DNA from: Alitta virens
Lineage: Eukaryota > Annelida > Polychaeta > Phyllodocida > Nereididae
Direction of reading: 5' to 3'
DNA length: 64,000 bases
Assembly (NCBI GenBank): GCA_932294295.1
Contig: OW028574.1
Coordinates: 14,704,215 to 14,768,214 of the forward strand
Made by a program: the position numbers and the translations under genes. Below are positions 35,984 to 49,142 of this stretch, piece by piece (position 1 is the first letter of the stretch; each line of letters starts with the position of its first letter). The notes beneath the pieces were generated by a model that worked only from the letters and a program-made list of their open reading frames with translations, was not told where the DNA came from and ran no database searches.

Positions 35984-38900
35984 TACTTTAAAAGTAAGCC
36001 AAATAAGCCAAGTAATACCTAGAAGTATAAATATTAAATAAATAACACACATAACTCCAGTTTCTACATCACTATTCACAAAGGCCACACTTTTACAACT
36101 GTAGGTGTAGTAAACCACCAAGCTATTAATTCAAGGATAGAGTTTATCACACCCAAAGGAGCAATGTAGATGGCAACTGTTACCCTTTCCATCAAACTTA
36201 ATCTCAACCCCTTGAAGAATAATCTGAATTCTCATGACAGGCCATCAAATCAAATGCTGGTATATCACGGAATATACATTTAAGAGCAATACCATAGCTA
36301 TACTCTGAAAGGTTAAGAGGATTACATCAGCGTGAGAAATATATATATATATATACATAAATGAAAAATATTAGGGTTTAGAGTAAACACATCAATATAT
36401 GTAGATGTGACCTGAAAGTCAGTGACCCCTAGTGACCAATGTCCAGTCCTGGAGGAACATCTCCTACAGCCATCTAACTGCTTGTTTCAAGTTGTTTGGC
36501 AAGTGTAGCAAAAGGCAGTAAACAAGAAGGGCAGGATCTGCTCAGGCAATCTGTAATCAAGCAAGCCAGCTCAGATCTGCCCAAGGCCAGTATATTGGAA
36601 GGAAAACGAAGCAAGCATCTATTCACCCAGCAGCCAAGCCAAGCCCAGTAGCTACTTTAATCTAATCTGCAATGCTATTTGTTCTCTAGCAATGTACTAT
36701 GATACTACTATCCCTGCACTACTCTATTACCAGAGATTAGATCAATAAATACAACGACTATAGGACAACGAAGAAGCACTAGCAGACCAAGAGAACTGTG
36801 GTCACTGATTCCACGGGCAATTCATTCTTCCATTAACCACTTACTGGACAATGGCCAATTCAAAATCTGTTACAAAGCAAGATTTTCTCCACATAAAGAC
36901 CATTGTAAGTGCCAAAGCTCCTCCCCATCCCAAGGGGCGCAGTCAGCCAGTAGATACCAAATGTACTAGTCTTTAAGGTAAAGTGATTATAATTGCCAGG
37001 TTAACTATTTCATTTACATAAAACTGGGTCCAAATACAGCGGTCCAATTCAAAGGTTATCTTTCAATGTCTCAATGGTACTAAAAGCTTAGCCAGCTTAA
37101 ATGATCAGCTGCCAGAAGCAGACGTAATGATGAGGCTTCGAGTCTACACCATGTTTCCCATTTACGCCATCGGTGGGTAATCTTGCTCGCTTCAGCATTG
37201 ACTTTATAGGGAGGTGGTCTTCATGCGGAGTACATGTATTTAAACTCTATCACATGTATTGATTTGGAAATATTCTCAATATAACTCACCAATCACCACT
37301 TCCTAAATACTGATTGCACGTATCTCCACTTCAATTCAAAAGATTAGAATTGTATTAATGTTAAACAAACCAATGCATTCCGGTTGGAAAAACTTTACAG
37401 TTAATCAAACGGATACCTTTGGGCGCTTAAGTATACATTGTACCCACAGTAATCATTATTCCACTGATGACCTTCCTTTACATCTGCAGATATATCCCAT
37501 GAAGGTCACATCATTAACGTTGTTCATATCGGTAACAGACGTTTCCTCTGTATCAAATTAAATAGGAAATCCACATATATCTACTGAGCTAGAGTTGAGC
37601 TGAGTTCTATGCTTCATAAAAGTTCACTTCACCTAAGTTAAGAAATCTTCATTTATCTTCAACTCTAACGACTTTCTCCGTCTCTCAGACTACAAAGCAT
37701 TTTCAAAAAAAAAAGTTATCAAAGCAAAAACCGATAGATCCACTAAAGTTTCTTCCTTTCCTCTCCTTGTTATGCATTAGATACAGTGCACAAATAAGCT
37801 CCGGATATTGGACACCAGCGAATCGCTGTCATGCTGTAATGAACATCGATCAACTTGAATCTGCCTCCATATTCTAATCACCAACAAGACTGGTGCAGCA
37901 AAGTCATGAATCATTAAAGCAGATCTGTGCAAAGTTAAGGTCAATGGCCTCATTTCTCATATATTTAAATCTCCTCTATTAACATTATATTTTTACAAAT
38001 TTTGCTTGGTTGTGAATATCACAAGCCAAATATATCAGGATTAGGCTACACTGTAGTTTCCATAACATATGTTAGAGACATCATAATCCTGACATTGTTG
38101 ATCTGGGTCATTTAACACAGCTCAAAGTGAGGGTAAACTCATAAAATAGAAAATAACAATGCAGGGATTTAATAGATCAACATTATAATAAGTTACAAGA
38201 TGTAAATCACTGACATATAGTCAATGATACATCACAGAGCATCTGCATTATTTAGGTAAACCACAAGGGTTAATTAAAGTCCTTGCTCCAATTAACTTTA
38301 CCTACGCATACCTAGTTCTTGATTTCTTACAATGGTTTCAAAATATCACCAAACATTAAAACTTGTACTGATAATTTTGACTGATTACATGTGTATTACA
38401 CACACGTGCAGCGTATGGGCTGTTTTTAAGCTATATCATGGACGTCCATGGCTATATCAAGAGTCACATGGAATTGTCTAGGTGCATAAATTGGTGACAT
38501 TCTGTTATATAAATAACTTTCACATGATTACATAAGCGTAAACATGGCTGAAATATCAATTTCAAGCAAATGCCAACAATTTCAATATTTTCTCATATTT
38601 ATAACAGGATACTATAGATCATGAAAATATGACATGAATTTTTTAATGTAATTTAAATTCATGGATATTCTAGTTCTAATGTAAGCATAGTATAGTATAC
38701 TAAGCAGTAAGTATAGCCATGGTGCACCCTGAAAGGCATTTGAAACACCATTATGAAGTGTTGTATGTATGCATGGCATGAGGATGACAACATTGTCTGG
38801 AGACGAGACCTGCATTCCTGCATTTTAGGGGATCTTGCTAACCAAGAAAAAAGTACCTACCTAAGGCTGCTTAACAACTTTTTATGTGGTGTAAGACAGA

Positions 38901-41900
38901 CTTCTGAAGAACTTGGCTAAAGAAATGTATAAAGGGGGAGGGAGGGGTGTGTGTTATTCTGAGTAATGTGGGGCATAGCACCAGACGTGCGGCTAGCTAG
39001 CTAGCCAACCAGTCAGTCAGACAGACGTCACCCAGCCTACTGACAGCGATCGATGAACTAAAATCAATAGATCTAACATAGGCCAGCATTACTCAGCTGG
39101 ACGCCTTCTGACATATTAATCCAATTTCATAGAAATATGAACACAGACATATAGCAAAATTCACTTGTCATTGTTAATCAGAAAGTCCTTAGTGCAGTGG
39201 GGTCAAGTCCTTGTCTGACCCACAGTGCTAGAACATGTAACCTTGGATTCACCAGATTTATCCAGGTTTGCTTTATTGCGGCAGTTTTGCAGCAAACAGC
39301 CCAAGTGCCTGTGTTGAATAAGCCGAATGGCATAAATCACATGGCTGGTTGTATGTACAGCCACACACCCCGCAGCAGTATTATGCTCTATTTTAGATTA
39401 TACGCATGTGAAATGTTGGCCTCAAAAAAGGAATACACAGGGCAGTCAATCATGCTGATATAGGTCATTCGGTCATTACTTCAGCTGCTCAGCTGTTGCC
39501 CTGGAGGGAAAAAATAGACCCTGGAAAGATGAACCAGCTGGTAAGGTAAATGGCATGAAAATTATGCATGACATGTCTCCATACTACTTTGTAATCAACC
39601 TATACATTGTGTACCAACTGCACCTGTCCTTCATAATGGATCCTGATCATTTGGACACAGGCGTGACAGTTTGACTGCCAGCTTTCTAAAGTTAGCTAAA
39701 ATGAACCAGTTGTATGACTAAACCACAGCCCTTGTACACTATATTCATTTTTTCTAGCCTGCTCTAAAGATAGCTGGGGTAAACAAGGCCAGCCTAGATG
39801 TGAAGGCATGCATGTATGCTTTGGCCAGGCCCTACTTCAGCAGCACATGACCTTCTTATACGGTATTTTCTACAGCAGCAATGCTTCAATGCTTGGCTGC
39901 ACCCTGTCCTACTTTCAATTCCAAAGCTATATTCTCCTTTTTTTCAGCTTTTTTCTGAAGATCTTTACTGCACATCCCTGGCAGCAATAAAGGTCAATAA
40001 CCCTAAAATTTTGGCAGACCATGTGTGCAGCAGAGCTCAGTTCTTGGGCAATATATCATGAAGATTAGACCCAGAAACCAAGTGGGCTCATAGCTACAAT
40101 CATATTCAGTATTCACCGAGTACATCTATTCTGGCATATCACATTATAAGCAAGTCTAAAATAGTGCTTCCAGATCAAAAAATCAATAGATTCGAATCGT
40201 TCCATGCAAGGAACATTACACAGCTCAATTTCACTATCAATAGCAATGTATAGTTTCAGTTTTAGTTTAGATACACTGAAAGTCTAATACACTTATATAA
40301 GCTACAAAAAATTTCCAAGCAAACTGGATCCTTTAAAGTCCTCATAAATCAAAAAAGTGACTCACTTATCACATAAGCGTATCACAATTTACAAGTATGC
40401 ATGCCTGGATGTCACTATAAATATCTACCACCTTCAATCGAACAGAAAGCTAAATCAACATACAGATACTAAGTCGTTGGAACAAAATAGAATTTCTCCA
40501 GTTCGTGATATGAAATTTTGTAAAATTTTGTAATAGGAATTAGCTTGCATACGCTAAGGACGTCCTGAGTGTTTACCAAGAATAAAATGGGATGGTGTCA
40601 TGTGCTAATTTCTACATGAAAGGTCCCTATAGCCATAATTCATTCTGTAGAAAAACTTGCATGTATAAATACACTGGAGTGTAACCATCCACCCGCATTG
40701 CATGTTGCCTAACCTGGCAGTTCAAATGACCTTGACCTTTTGATCTCTAGGTCACGGTGTCTGCCTGCTGCAAAACAAGACATAAAATTGTCCCATGGGG
40801 GACAAAAATAAATCAACAATGTGAATCATGGTTTGTTTGTCTGCATTGACTGAACATTACCCACAAATGGGCCACTATGCCTGCTATTTGACTCTTCAGC
40901 TGTCCACGTGCTCGACATTTCTCAGCTTAAGTGGTTGATACCGTAAATCAAGTTGACCTTCTTGACAAGCTGAGTTTTTCCATAATTTGATATATATGCA
41001 GCTACAGAGAAAGGCACCGTGGTCGGCTAAACACAATTCCATCCTTATATTACACGTCCAACCTCCAGGCTATTCGGAGATAGTCAGGGAACAGTATCAG
41101 ACTGTCAGACAGCGAGTCTGTCAACTCAGTTGAACTCACCGACTGAGAAAAATAGCAAATCAAGTAAATACACACCAGTTACTGGCAGTAATTCAATCAT
41201 TTACATGAGTATTCATTACAATAAATCCCATAGATCACTTGAATAAACGATAAATATTTCTTTTTTCTCTTTTTTCCCCGTTTTAATTCTTCTAACTTTC
41301 AATCATCTCACTTTCACGTCATGTTAGTCCAAAACAATACAATAACATCCTTGTGGCCTTGACACAAACACAATATCATGTATAATAACCATGATATCCA
41401 TGAACATCCTTGTTTCAAATGAGCTATATTTAGGGAATAAATTGGTGCATATGTTGATAAACATCAGTGGCTATTTCTGACATTTTTGTAGATCAAATAA
41501 AATCTTCAATAAATACGCTAATTATATCGTTAAACCACATATCATATTATGCGATTAATTGCAAAGTTATTTACAACTCCAGTGGTATGAAAACTCTTGT
41601 AATGCTACAGTAATCATATGGTAATAGTCAATGTTAAATACATCAATCATTATCAAAAGGCTAAATAGCACCGAGCCCAGCTGAATGGATCTTTGAAATA
41701 GCCCAGTCATGGGGCCAGGCAGCAGAGTAGCAGGCTGGCATGCAATGTCTAATGTCCTCTTGGTCTGGTTAGAGGGCATTGATCCAAGAGAGATCCCTGC
41801 ATTATTTAAAGGCTCTAGTACCCTGGATACTTTACAAAGCGCATTGTCAACCCTAGATCTGCCAAAAATGGTACATGTATGCCTTAGGACTTGACAAGTG

Positions 41901-42226
41901 CTAACTTGGAACAGTCGAGTGACCCACTGACACTGTGCCGGGATGGTATAGCTATAGGTGACCTACTTAGCCCGGAGCTGCAGGTTTTGCCCGAATCCCG
42001 AGGTCTTTGCAGCCTTATTTCGCACCGATTGGACATTAACAAACCCGAATCGGTTACCAAACATGTTAAGGTTGATAATGACATGATAATTAGGCTTACC
42101 TGAAACTAAAATGAGGGTTGTTAGCCTTCAGAGAGCTTGCAGCATGCTGCGCCACGACCTGCCTGACAGTCTCTCAGCTACTCAGCTGATCAGCACGCCT
42201 CGCCAGCCCGGGTCAATAAACATCGC
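35984..42226. other. Long anonymous region
   Basis: No gene, RNA or mobile element is securely identified in about 6 kb. Seen: a short (TA)n run at 36341-36355; the GCAGACGTAATGATGAGG dispersed phrase near 37117; a palindrome CATGGACGTCCATG at 38438-38451; (TAGC)n at about 38993-39005; nuclear-receptor-like half-sites (TGACCTTGACCT, then AGGTCA) at 40728-40755. A GC-richer patch at 41700-42310 has frames open on both strands, none recognised. Confidence 0.4.
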
Positions 42227-42242
42227 CAGCGCCCTCTGCCGG
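42227..42242 (-). promoter_or_regulatory. CTCF-like motif
   Basis: The minus strand reads CCGGCAGAGGGCGCTG, 15 of 16 positions of the bilaterian CTCF core as I recall it. One such match in a window this size is not unlikely by chance. Confidence 0.35.
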
Positions 42243-42929
42243 ATCCAGCATGCAGCTCTAACCTGTTCACAAAATAAGTCTGATTTGGCTGCAATATCTT
42301 GCCTTCGGGGTTAATTTTTTAGTTGCTAATGACTCCAGATTGAGAAACGTCCTCCAAGGTGTGAACACAACAGATAACCCCAACACACTATTAGATACTG
42401 TAGTGAAGTCATTACTTTAAAGTTTAAAACAACATGCTAGCCATTTAATTACCATAATCAAACCCATTAACCATTAAACCTACGACTCCAAAAATGTCAA
42501 TTTCTGACTGAGGTGAACCCAATTAAACTTAATAATGAAGTTCTACTGAGTCTGTACCTATTAGCTATTTATATGTGACTTTCTGGGAGAAAACATAGAT
42601 CTGAGCATGACAGAGATGTTAAAAATGCAGATACAGTGCCTTGGATAAATATCAGCCCCCCCCCCCCCTACTGAAATTCCACATTTACTTTTCTTGATTG
42701 AAAATAATGACAATATCATTCTGTAACATGTTACAGGCATTTTGTCACAACCAATCTGAAAAGGTGCACAATTTATTTTAAATTTGTAGAAAATTTTTAA
42801 TTTTGAGTAGCAATAGAAAATATGACCTTGCAAAATATCTGCCCCCTTTGCACTGATCATCTCAAGAGGCAGCTATGTCATTTGCAACAGCCAATCAGAA
42901 TGTAGTTGAATACATTAGGAAATGCCTTG

Positions 42930-43307
42930 AGCTTGATAGCAATTATTTTGCTAGTTTACCAGTTAGACTTAAATACAAACAAATTGACCTAATAGGCTAT
43001 CGGCTGAATTATGGCATTGAATGTCTAACAGTGAAATTGCATATCATTTAGTTTTGTTTGCAGTGATTACACTCAATTCTTAAACAAAGACTGCTCAGTT
43101 AGGTCACTTAATTGACTTAAAGCTGACAGCACAGTGCTTGGGAGATATTGGCCAATAAGGAAGCACCATCATGTGTGTAGATGGTGCAATATGCAAATTA
43201 GCTACCACTAGAGATGAAAATTGAACATTCCCGGCATACAGTCAAGGTATTCCCTGGTAAATACCCATAAATAGTGAAAATTACCACTTAGAATAAGAAG
43301 GAAAATA
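42930..43307 (-). repeat. R1 fragment inserted in the Tc1-like element
   Basis: The reverse complement aligns with 4775-5110 (shared phrases GGGAATGTTCAATT, ACACACATGATGG, CTGTCAGCTTTAAG, CTGGTAAAC). It lies between the left end of the transposon and the transposase remnant, so R1 moved after this Tc1 copy was in place. Confidence 0.75.
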
Positions 43308-43504
43308 ATTTTTGTGTATGATATTGCCATTTTTGAGGTATTACACGAGGTTTTTGACTGAAACTGGCCCTGTCCTTGAAGGCAGTTGCACAGGGGGAGT
43401 AAAAGCTGTTCTTAACGAAGTCCGTAGCCTAGATCTTATTCTTAGCATAACTTGTTAAGTGTTGTCGTGATGGCAAACGCCTGTGGTTGATGCAATACAT
43501 TTTT

Positions 43505-44240
43505 TAGGAAAATTAAGATAAAAGAATTATCTGAAGACCTGAGAAGGAAGATAATTGATAAGCATAAGTGTGGAAATGGGTTTACAAGGATCAGCAAAGA
43601 TATTGGTGTACCCCGGAGCACAGTGAGGGAGACCATTTACATGTGGCAAGCGCATGACCGAACAGCATCCCCTGCCCAGGACAGATCGTCCATGCAAAAT
43701 TTCACCCAAAACGAGACAAAAACTTGTGAGAGATGCAACTGCCAACCCTGGAATCACTTTAAAGGAATTGCAGTCAGTGGCTGAAGATGCTGGAGCTAAA
43801 GTGCACTCAGTAGATCATGCTAATTATTTGGCCTGAATTCCAAAAAGTGTGTTTGGCGGAAGCAGAACACCACTTTCAATATTAAAAATACCATCCCCGA
43901 AGTGAAGGATGGCGGTGGTAACATCATGCTGTGGGGACGTTTCTTCTTCTGCAACTGGACAGCTTGTTCAGATCTGATTCAATGGAAAAAAAAGATGGAA
44001 CAATGTATCGCTGAAAATTTGATGAAATCTGCAAAGCAGATGCAGATGGGTTGCCATTTCATATTTCAACAGGACAACGATCCCAAACAAAAAGCAAAGG
44101 CTACACTGGAAAGACTTAAGACAGCCAAGATAAGGGTTCTGGACTAGCTCAGCCGAAGTCCAGACCTGAACCCGATTGAGAATCTATGGCAGAAACTGAC
44201 GCTTGCCCAAGCTTGTGAACGGGTATCCCTACAGACTTAA
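43505..44240 (+). pseudogene. Tc1-like DDE transposase remnant
   Basis: Translation in shifting frames shows a Tc1 helix-turn-helix region (43512-43680, SEDLRRKIIDKH … GVPRSTVRETI), then a second DNA-binding part (43654-43800, ISPKTRQKLVRDATANPGIT), a gap, and the catalytic half: GGGNIMLWG at about 43912-43940, FQQDNDPK with the second Asp near 44085, and SPDLNPIENLW with the catalytic Glu near 44180. The block around the first catalytic Asp is missing between about 43820 and 43860. There are frameshifts and a stop (TAG at 44145-44147) just before SPDLNP. The family cuts and pastes at TA sites; this copy cannot. Confidence 0.9.
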
Positions 44241-44499
44241 AGCAGTTCTTAATGCAAAAGGTGCAGCAACAAATGCAAACTTTTGCCTGAGACAGATACT
44301 TTTGCAAGCCATCAAATATAATGTTTTTCCTTTAAAATATAAATTTTTTGCTGATCTACCCATTCTATTGTGACGTATAAGTGAAGTGACCAATAAAGTT
44401 TCATTGCTGAAAATAATTGAGGTGTTATTGTATGTGTATTGGCCATAAATTACATATATTGGTCTCCAAGTAGGGAGTGGGTACTTTTGCAAGGCACTG

Positions 44500-45219
44500 C
44501 TTCAGATAAAGAATAACTAAAGTCATCACTATCTGCCATATCTGGACATATCCACCTTTCTCCAGATACCCTTTGGATTGCCTAGCCCCTCGTCGTCCCC
44601 CATAATACGTAGCTCCCTGTTACTAAAACTAAACTCAGACTGGATAGCATTTCCAAAAAGCTGAACTGTATACACACTATTACACAGTATATCTTATTGA
44701 CCCAAATAAAATAAACATTGTAGTCTTTACATGTATTAGTTGAGCTTTGTTGGATCAAATTCAATAATGTTACATCACTGGCCAAAATAATTTTTTTTTT
44801 TTAAGTAGTATAGATGTCAATCCTCTTAAACTCATTTCAGCTTTGATCCACACGTTTTGCATCATGATAATTTTTCATTCAACGAGCTCGATATTTCTTT
44901 TCAACCTCCAAGCCCAAATCGATTCATCCCAAGAGATATCCGATTTATAACCATAAATCAGGGTTAGAAGGAATCAAAATCATCATTATATGGTACTTTT
45001 TCACCCAATAAACTGTATTACAGTCTCAAGGATATTGAGCTATATTGTCTGAGACTTGACCAGCTTCTATGACTAATTGAAAAGCAGATGTAGCACTGAC
45101 CATAGAATCCTGGCAGTCCACAGACCTATTCCACATTTAGGCCTATATTCATGTTCTAGCATAGACCATAAGTTCTAGACCCACACACACAAACTGCAAG
45201 CAAACAACATCATACAGTA
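44500..45219. other. Anonymous DNA
   Basis: No feature recognised. Confidence 0.4.
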
Positions 45220-45312
45220 GGGCCCAGGCAGAAAATCGAACCAGGGCAACATACTTGACTAGCACCTGCATGCTGGCACCTTAACCATTGCATTAGCTAC
45301 CATTAAGCCATC
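45220..45312 (-). mobile_element. tRNA-derived SINE head
   Basis: On the minus strand: TAATGGTAGCTAATGCAATGG and TGGTTAAGGTGCCAGC, followed by a B-box-like GGTTCGATTTT about 40 bases on. This is the layout of a tRNA-type polymerase III promoter. The stem does not close, so it is a SINE or tRNA pseudogene rather than a tRNA gene. Body limits unknown. Confidence 0.45.
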
Positions 45313-45694
45313 TATCTAAGTTTTCGACAAAGGATAATGAAAATGCATTGTAATCTTCGTTCCAGTATCATCGTCGTGTTTCTACACATAATGAACACCT
45401 GGTGGCCGTTTATACAGCGTACTTCACCAAGGCCACCAAAAATGAGACTGACAGGAGGAGCAAGGACTTCTTAAACTAAATAACTCTCATGTTACATACA
45501 CACTGATGTCTAACATGGCAAAATAAATTACTTGCAAAATCAGATGTCATAAAAGTACATACAGCTATGGAATCTAATATCATGCTTGCTACCTGCGAAA
45601 TGACTGGCCTGTAATATTATACTACCTGATGAATTCATACATGTTGCAGTTGAAGTTACAACTTGGAAAGTTTACGATACACAAGTTTAGGACC

Positions 45695-45970
45695 GCCTTG
45701 CCTGTTTGCTTGCTTGCTTGCTCAGCTTGCTGGGTATGGTTGCTTCAACTTGATTGATACGTGGGACTGTTTGCTTGTTGCTCGCTTGCTTTGTGTGGTT
45801 GGTTAATTGATTGGTGTAATTACTTGCTTGCTTTGTGTAGTTGCTCACTTGCTGTGTGGTTCGTTGCTTGCTTGTGGTTTGTTGCTTGCCAGCTTGATTG
45901 ATTGGTGTATCTACTTGTTTGTTTGGTGTACCTGTTGTTACTTCGCTTGTTTGGTCTGGTTGCTTGTTTG
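45695..45970. repeat. Decayed (CTTG)n-rich tract
   Basis: Recurrent TTGCTTGCTTGC, TTGTTTGGTG and GTGTGGTT phrases. The 72-codon plus frame at 45807-46025 is a by-product of this low-complexity sequence. Confidence 0.75.
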
Positions 45971-46268
45971 GAGTGAGTGTAGCTCAGTGTTGAAGTCAGC
46001 TATCTCCTGTCAGTTGAATCTTTGAGAAATATTTTCTTCTTTCTTTATAATATTACCTTTAAAGGTGCACTGTCTGTCAAATTTGCACCTTTAACTCAGT
46101 CAGACCGTGGGGTCACTTTAGACAGATCCTTACATGTGGTGACTCCATGGTCAGACAAGCATCACTGGTCACCCCATGCAATTTGCTCAACTCAGTCAGA
46201 ATATATATAAGTACATGAGCCACATTTGACCATTGGAGTATTTAGGCGGTCAATATCACACCAGTTAC

Positions 46269-46522
46269 AGAGCATTCAATTTAACTGACTACATTTCACA
46301 CATGAGATTTGAGGAATTGTTGATGTGATGTCATGCTGTTACAAGAAGCTCTGGCTAATCCCCAAGTTTGTTGTTTGCCCAAATAATTGTTTATTCCAGG
46401 AAGGGTATTACAAATTTAATGTGGGCCAGAAGGCATTGTAGCTTGGTTTAATTATTTTAATTTAGTTGTCCCCTCCTCGCCCACAAGTTCACTGCCTGCT
46501 TTGAGCCCAAACTTGCAATGAT
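46269..46522. repeat. Dispersed repeat R2, copy 2
   Basis: Same family and orientation as 35522-35772. It is followed at once by a decayed copy of the 27-bp-TIR MITE family. Confidence 0.8.
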
Positions 46523-46539
46523 GTTTCTATTACAACAGA

Positions 46540-46632
46540 ACTCATACACTTGGAAAATAAACTCGTGCGAATCCAGGACTCCTATGGGCTGAGGGTCGCC
46601 CATTTCCAATTCTATGAAATCTGCTGCAATAT
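46540..46632. mobile_element. Decayed copy of the 27-bp-TIR MITE family
   Basis: Contains ACTTGGAAAATAAACT…GAATCCAGGACTC on the left and TTTCCAATTCTATGAAAT with CTGCTGCAA on the right, in the order seen at 34461-34665 but shortened. Confidence 0.5.
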
Positions 46633-46639
46633 TTCTTTT

Positions 46640-47546
46640 CTTTCATGTAGAACAGCCAGTACTTATATATTTGCAATACTAATATACATGCAGAGTGAGT
46701 TTTAGTGACTTCAATTGATTTCTTTTGGTCACACTGTACATCATTCAATAACTAGAAACAGAGTGAAAGTGCAACTTCACAACATCCATTCAAGTTCTTT
46801 CACCTTTAAATCAAGATTCAAATATTTCAGTTAAATGAGTGTTTATTTATTCACGGAGACACTAAATAATCGACGTGCTGTCGTTTCCAAAACCGCTGTA
46901 AGAACAACAATAATCCGTTGCACAGAAGCATCAAAAGACTGCCATCAACATATTGACGTGTTTCAGAAACTTCTTCCAGTACAATTTGTTGGTGTGCTTT
47001 TGAAATAATTCAACATGCATCTTCCTTAAACAAGGCTTTCCTAGGCCTCCCTTGTTTTAGCAAGGTACTAGAACATTTAACCATGATGAAGCACTGCTGT
47101 ATTTTGGTAACACGATTTGATGGTATGACCATCATCATTCCACATATGTTGTCTGTGATCATTCTACCAGAAGTAATCATACTGAAAAATATGCATAATA
47201 TCTTCCAACAGGACAGTACAGGTGTACTTAAAATCAGTAGGCCTATGCTGATAATCTGATAACTGCTGGCTATTAAATTGTTGAATCTCGCATGCATATT
47301 TTCCAAACAAAGCGAGAAAAACCACACATGCTTAACTCAATAAACTAGAGAGGAATCAAATGAAGAAGTTTTTCATTCAATAAACAGCGTGTTATTATAG
47401 AGCACGGGAAAAAACACGTCCAATCAAGATAATGGCTTCTCCGGCATTAATATTCTAAGGAAAGCATCAAACACGTGCTCAAGGCAATAACAGTCCGAAT
47501 GACGTCACAACAATCAATTCACACAACCAATGTTAAACACACAAAT
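46640..47546. other. Anonymous DNA
   Basis: No gene recognised; a 105-codon minus frame at 47010-47327 has no recognisable domain. Confidence 0.4.
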
Positions 47547-47960
47547 CATTGTATTGTATTACATTGTATTACATTGTATTGTATTGTATTAAACTATAAA
47601 TATTCAAGTAATTTCAGTATTGCACTGGTCTGAAACATTGCATTGCATTGTATTTGGTTTGTATTTGCAATGTCTTTGCGTTGACTTTGCATTGTATTGC
47701 ATTGTATTGCATTGTATTGCATTGTTTTGCATTGTATTGCATTGAACTATAAATATTAATTTTAGTATTGCATGCCATGTCTGAAACATTGCATTGCATT
47801 GTATTTGCATTGTCTTTGCATTGTATTGTATTAAATTAAATATTCAATTAATTTTAGTATCACTGGTCTGAAACATTGCTAGGTGTATTGCATTGCATTG
47901 TATTGTATTTTGTGTTGTATTGCATTGTATTGCATTATATTGCATTATATTGTAGTATAT
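47547..47960. repeat. (ATTGT/ATTGC)n block with higher-order unit
   Basis: Pentamers ATTGT and ATTGC alternate over about 410 bases. A longer phrase (AACTATAAATATTCAA…TTTTAGTATTGCACTGGTCTGAAACATTG) interrupts them three times, near 47591, 47744 and 47826, giving a higher-order repeat of variable length. Minus-strand frames rich in M-Q-C-N are by-products. Confidence 0.9.
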
Positions 47961-48960
47961 TGTGGTAATTTCAAGGAAATTCTTGAAGGCTACAAATTTC
48001 ATGTGAAGTTGTAATTTGTAAACAATTCACCATGATAGCATGTCAAATCAATCAACATCAACTCTTTGCTATAAATTCCACTTTTTTTATTTTGGCATGT
48101 ATCAGACCAACAGACAAATTGAGACTATATGTATATGTTCTGATGTCCAACATCTAGCTGCTTTAGCCAGCTTACCCAGCATTTACAAGCTGTTGCTACC
48201 ATGAAATAAAGCTTATTTATTCCCACACGCGTCACTGGATGTAACTAAACTGCGTGTGGGGTCAATGACCGATTGAGAGGCTGCCTTCAGGCCAGCTGTA
48301 GAGATTTGCATCAAGTGGCAGGGCTGCTTCTTAATGGAAAACAAGCATTAGCATGATGACAGGCCGAGTTTATATTCACAGGTTCCAAAGGGAAGTTTCA
48401 TCTAAACAGGACCAAATAAACAATCTTACCATTTCAAGTCAGTTTAGATAAGATTGGATTGGGCAAAACTGGTAGGAATATCTTAATGAATGAATGAATG
48501 AATGTAGCACTGCAGCATGCAGAAGGTAAAGAGGTAAAGAAGTTTCAAGTTTTGCATATATCATATATGGCTGAAATTGCAACATATGATTAACGGTGGA
48601 TATCAAACCGTGTCCAAATTTACCCCATGGATTCCATTCAGGCAAGATTGCATGAAGTTGAACTGGGGAATGGGAATTCTACTTGCCTCAGCAAACAATC
48701 CTAAATCCACATGTGGAACTGTTGCTCAGTTTCATGCTCAATCAATCATATCTTTGGCCGTCTTTGACAACTCAACACTGCTCAAGCTCACCTATCTAAC
48801 AGATGTGATTCCAACATGCCAGAATACAACGGGATGCACTATCACCTATATGGTCATATGAGAGAGATTTCATGCGATTTCAAGCAAGTGAAATTTCCAG
48901 GGGAAGCAGAACAGACTGCAATAATGATTGGTGGAGACAATTACGATTCCAACGTAATGC
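47961..48960. other. Anonymous DNA
   Basis: Includes a (GAAT)5 run at about 48486-48504. A plus frame of 94 codons (48577-48861) has no recognised domain. Confidence 0.4.
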
Positions 48961-49123
48961 TACAAGGCCAAATGTGCCACGTGCGTTTTCCATGAGAAGG
49001 ATAAACGCATGGAAAATGCATGGTTTTTAGCTAATTATAATGAGGCAAAAACCATGTGTTTTCCATGCGTTTGGATAAACGCATGGAAAACACATGGTAA
49101 ACATTTGGCACAATTGGCCATGT
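48961..49123. mobile_element. Foldback element, copy 2, with perfect inner hairpin
   Basis: Outer arms start TACAAGGCCAAATGTGCC and, reversed, ACATGGCCAATTGTGCC, matching copy 1 at 31980. Inside, 49051-49098 is a perfect hairpin: two 22-base arms (ACCATGTGTTTTCCATGC…) around a four-base GGAT loop. A second, shorter hairpin with the same GGAT loop lies on the left side. Confidence 0.85.
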
Positions 49124-49142
49124 CATCTCCACCATATGGTAG

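Larger units (their letters stand above)
42634..44499 (+). mobile_element. Tc1-like transposon, dead, with nested R1
   Basis: Ends begin CAGTGCCTTG on both strands (left at 42634, right ending 44499), the usual start of Tc1-like TIRs in animals. A TA lies before the left end; the right-hand TA has changed to CT. The TIRs agree over about 10-14 bases only, and a run of 13 C follows the left one. The element is longer than usual because of an R1 segment at 42930-43307. Confidence 0.85.

Noticed and set aside
40728..40755. Nuclear receptor response element (TGACCTTGACCT, then AGGTCA)
   Set aside because: Half-sites of this kind are common in dispersed repeats, and there is no promoter or exon nearby.
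45807..46025. Cysteine/leucine-rich 72-codon plus frame that looks like a membrane protein
   Set aside because: It arises from the low-complexity (CTTG)n tract.
47604..47810. M-Q-C-N-rich minus-strand frames
   Set aside because: Pure by-product of ATTGC/ATTGT pentamers.
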